From the NCBI RefSeq assembly GCF_021151785.1, contig NZ_JAGKWP010000060.1, positions 1-15,161 on the forward strand: a stretch of 15,161 nucleotides of DNA, read 5' to 3'. Source of the stretch: Flavobacterium sp. GTDB taxonomy: Bacteria > Bacteroidota > Bacteroidia > Flavobacteriales > Flavobacteriaceae. The notes below the pieces were generated by a model. That model made no database searches. It was not told the origin of the DNA and saw nothing but the letters and a program-made list of their open reading frames with translations. Both the position numbers and the translations under genes were made by a program. This document shows, piece after piece, positions 14,112 to 15,161 of this stretch (the first letter of the stretch is position 1; each line of letters begins with the position of its first letter).

Positions 14112-14139
14112 GCTGATTACTGATAGCTGAATTCTGAAA
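14112..14139. repeat. Right heptad repeat array flanking the four-helix-bundle gene
   Basis: Four adjacent 7-bp units follow the plus-strand pattern NCTGAWW, such as GCTGATT and TCTGAAA. This is the reverse complement of the left-array pattern. The array fills almost all of the 41-bp gap between the hemF stop (14141) and the start of the four-helix-bundle gene (14099). Confidence 0.8.
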
Positions 14140-14140
14140 T

Positions 14141-15043
14141 CTAAAACCAATCTTTAGGATGCTGTAATACCTTTATTAATTTTTCTTCTTCACTTCCTAC
14201 TTCAGGATGGTGATCGTAGACCCATTGTACGTGGGGTGGCAAACTCATCAAAACACTTTCGATTCTACCGTTCGTTTTTAGTCCAAATAAAGTGCCTTTA
14301 TCGTGAACCAAATTGAACTCTACATAACGGCCACGTCTAATTTCTTGCCATGTACGTTGTGCTTCGGTATAGGGTAAATCTTTTCTTCTTTCTACAATTG
14401 GCACATACGCTTGTAAAAACGAATTACCAACTTCGGTTACGAAATTGTACCAATCTTCCATCGACATGTTTTCAGTTTCTTTCAAATAATCGAAAAATAA
14501 ACCGCCAATTCCTCTTGCTTCATTTCTGTGTGCGTTCCAGAAATACTCGTCGCATTTCTTTTTATAGTTTGGATAAAACTCAGGATTGTGTTTATCGCAA
14601 GCCGTTTTACACGTTTGATGAAAATGTTTGGCATCTTCTTCAAACAGATAATAAGGAGTTAAATCTTGTCCGCCACCAAACCATTGGTTGATGATGTTAC
14701 CGTTTTCATCATACATTTCAAAATAACGCCAATTGGCATGAACCGTAGGCACCATTGGGCTTTTCGGATGAATCACCAAACTCAATCCACAAGCAAAGAA
14801 ATCCGCTTCTCCTACACCGAACATTTTTTGCATGGTATCAGGCAATTTTCCATGAACGGCTGATATGTTTACACCGCCTTTTTCAAAAACAGCTCCGTTT
14901 TCAATAACTCGTGTGCGACCTCCGCCACCTTCTGGTCGTTCCCAAATATCTTCACGAAATTTGGTACTACCATCAATAGCTTCTAATCCTTTACAGATTT
15001 GATCTTGTAGGTTTTGTATGTAGGTGTAGAATTTATTTTTCAT
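14141..15043 (-). CDS. hemF: Oxygen-dependent coproporphyrinogen III oxidase
   Basis: HemF uses oxygen to convert coproporphyrinogen III to protoporphyrinogen IX, a late step of heme synthesis, in the cytosol. The protein, 300 residues from the ATG at 15043, has the usual length. It shows the family segments WERPEGGGGRTRVIENG (about 35-51), KGGVNISAVHG (about 55-65), HANWRYFEM (about 102-110), WFGGGQDLTPYYLFEED (about 120-136), EARGIGGLFFDYL (about 174-186) and RRGRYVEFNLVHDKGTLFGL (about 234-253). A GTG two codons upstream (15049) is also in frame. The ATG is preferred, but the GTG overlaps the stop of the upstream partial gene, so either could be used with coupled translation. An aerobic enzyme implies growth with oxygen. 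It is probably transcribed together with the upstream membrane protein, the four-helix-bundle gene and hemB. Confidence 0.95.
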   Translation of the reverse strand: MKNKFYTYIQNLQDQICKGLEAIDGSTKFREDIWERPEGGGGRTRVIENGAVFEKGGVNISAVHGKLPDTMQKMFGVGEADFFACGLSLVIHPKSPMVPTVHANWRYFEMYDENGNIINQWFGGGQDLTPYYLFEEDAKHFHQTCKTACDKHNPEFYPNYKKKCDEYFWNAHRNEARGIGGLFFDYLKETENMSMEDWYNFVTEVGNSFLQAYVPIVERRKDLPYTEAQRTWQEIRRGRYVEFNLVHDKGTLFGLKTNGRIESVLMSLPPHVQWVYDHHPEVGSEEEKLIKVLQHPKDWF

Positions 15044-15045
15044 TT

Positions 15046-15161
15046 TCACGTATTTGAATATAAAGGAAGCAATATTGATATTAGAATAGCAAAATAAGAA
15101 AGTAAAATATCTAAAATTGATGTTTTAGAAGGTCTATAATCCCATCTTGTAGAAATAATTA
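15046..15161 (-). CDS. C-terminal end of an unidentified membrane protein (partial)
   Basis: An open frame of 37 sense codons enters from the right edge and ends in TGA at 15046-15048, two bases before the hemF ATG. The visible end reads TRWDYRPSKTS, followed by one hydrophobic helix of about 20 residues (ILDILLSYFAILISILLPLY) and a short SNT tail. This looks like the last transmembrane segment of a membrane protein. Its stop codon overlaps the alternative hemF GTG (GTGA), a layout typical of translational coupling within an operon. The family cannot be named from this fragment. The other two minus-strand frames are less attractive, and one is closed by an early TAG. It could be a chance open frame, but the hydrophobic pattern and the tight junction argue for a real gene. 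Confidence 0.55.
   Translation of the reverse strand, partial: IISTRWDYRPSKTSILDILLSYFAILISILLPLYSNT

Noticed and set aside
13721..14139. CRISPR-like array or rRNA intervening sequence proper
   Set aside because: The repeats are 7 bp without spacers, and no 23S rRNA sequence surrounds the gene, so only an architectural similarity to an rRNA intervening sequence is claimed.
14350..14863. Two plus-strand open frames antisense to hemF
   Set aside because: They lie across the most conserved part of hemF and show no protein-like features of their own.

Overview
The window is AT-rich and compact, and it looks like a chromosome segment of a Flavobacterium-like bacterium (Bacteroidota). The evidence is a SusC/SusD pair, a secreted amylase ending in a type IX secretion (T9SS) sorting domain, lipoproteins with Bacteroidota-style signal peptides, A-rich start contexts without clear Shine-Dalgarno sites, and several matches to the Bacteroidota -7 promoter element TAnnTTTG. 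No rRNA, tRNA, insertion sequence, integrase or CRISPR array was seen, and no gene-free stretch exceeds 300 bases. The longest are 1024-1248 and 11061-11244.

Region 1 (4-10036) is a starch/maltodextrin utilisation locus. A LacI-family regulator on the minus strand faces a plus-strand operon of susC (TonB-dependent importer), susD (glycan-binding lipoprotein), a SusE-like lipoprotein with two starch-binding-type repeats, and a 961-residue GH13 alpha-amylase carrying a T9SS sorting domain. A perfect CG-centred palindrome, CGAAAACGTTTTCG (1125-1138), in the divergent gap is the obvious regulator site. A strong hairpin between the SusE-like gene and the amylase probably lowers or separates amylase expression. 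The amylase would cut polysaccharide outside the cell, the lipoproteins would bind the products, and SusC/SusD would import them. Periplasmic glucosidases and an inner-membrane sugar transporter are not in the window and may lie to the left.

Region 2 (10006-12241) holds housekeeping genes: pheS (minus), a conserved-looking 118-residue protein of unknown function (minus), and a CvpA-type membrane protein (plus). Strong hairpin terminators lie at the two convergent junctions.

Region 3 (12246-15161, all minus) is linked to heme: a monoheme c-type cytochrome lipoprotein, hemB, hemF, and the C-terminal end of an unidentified membrane protein that overlaps the first possible hemF start. Between hemF and hemB sits a small gene of the 23S rRNA intervening-sequence / four-helix-bundle family. 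On each side it is bracketed by four 7-bp repeat units, in inverted orientation, and one unit supplies its stop codon. This layout resembles a 23S rRNA intervening sequence, but it is placed in a protein-coding operon. It is the most unusual structure in the window.
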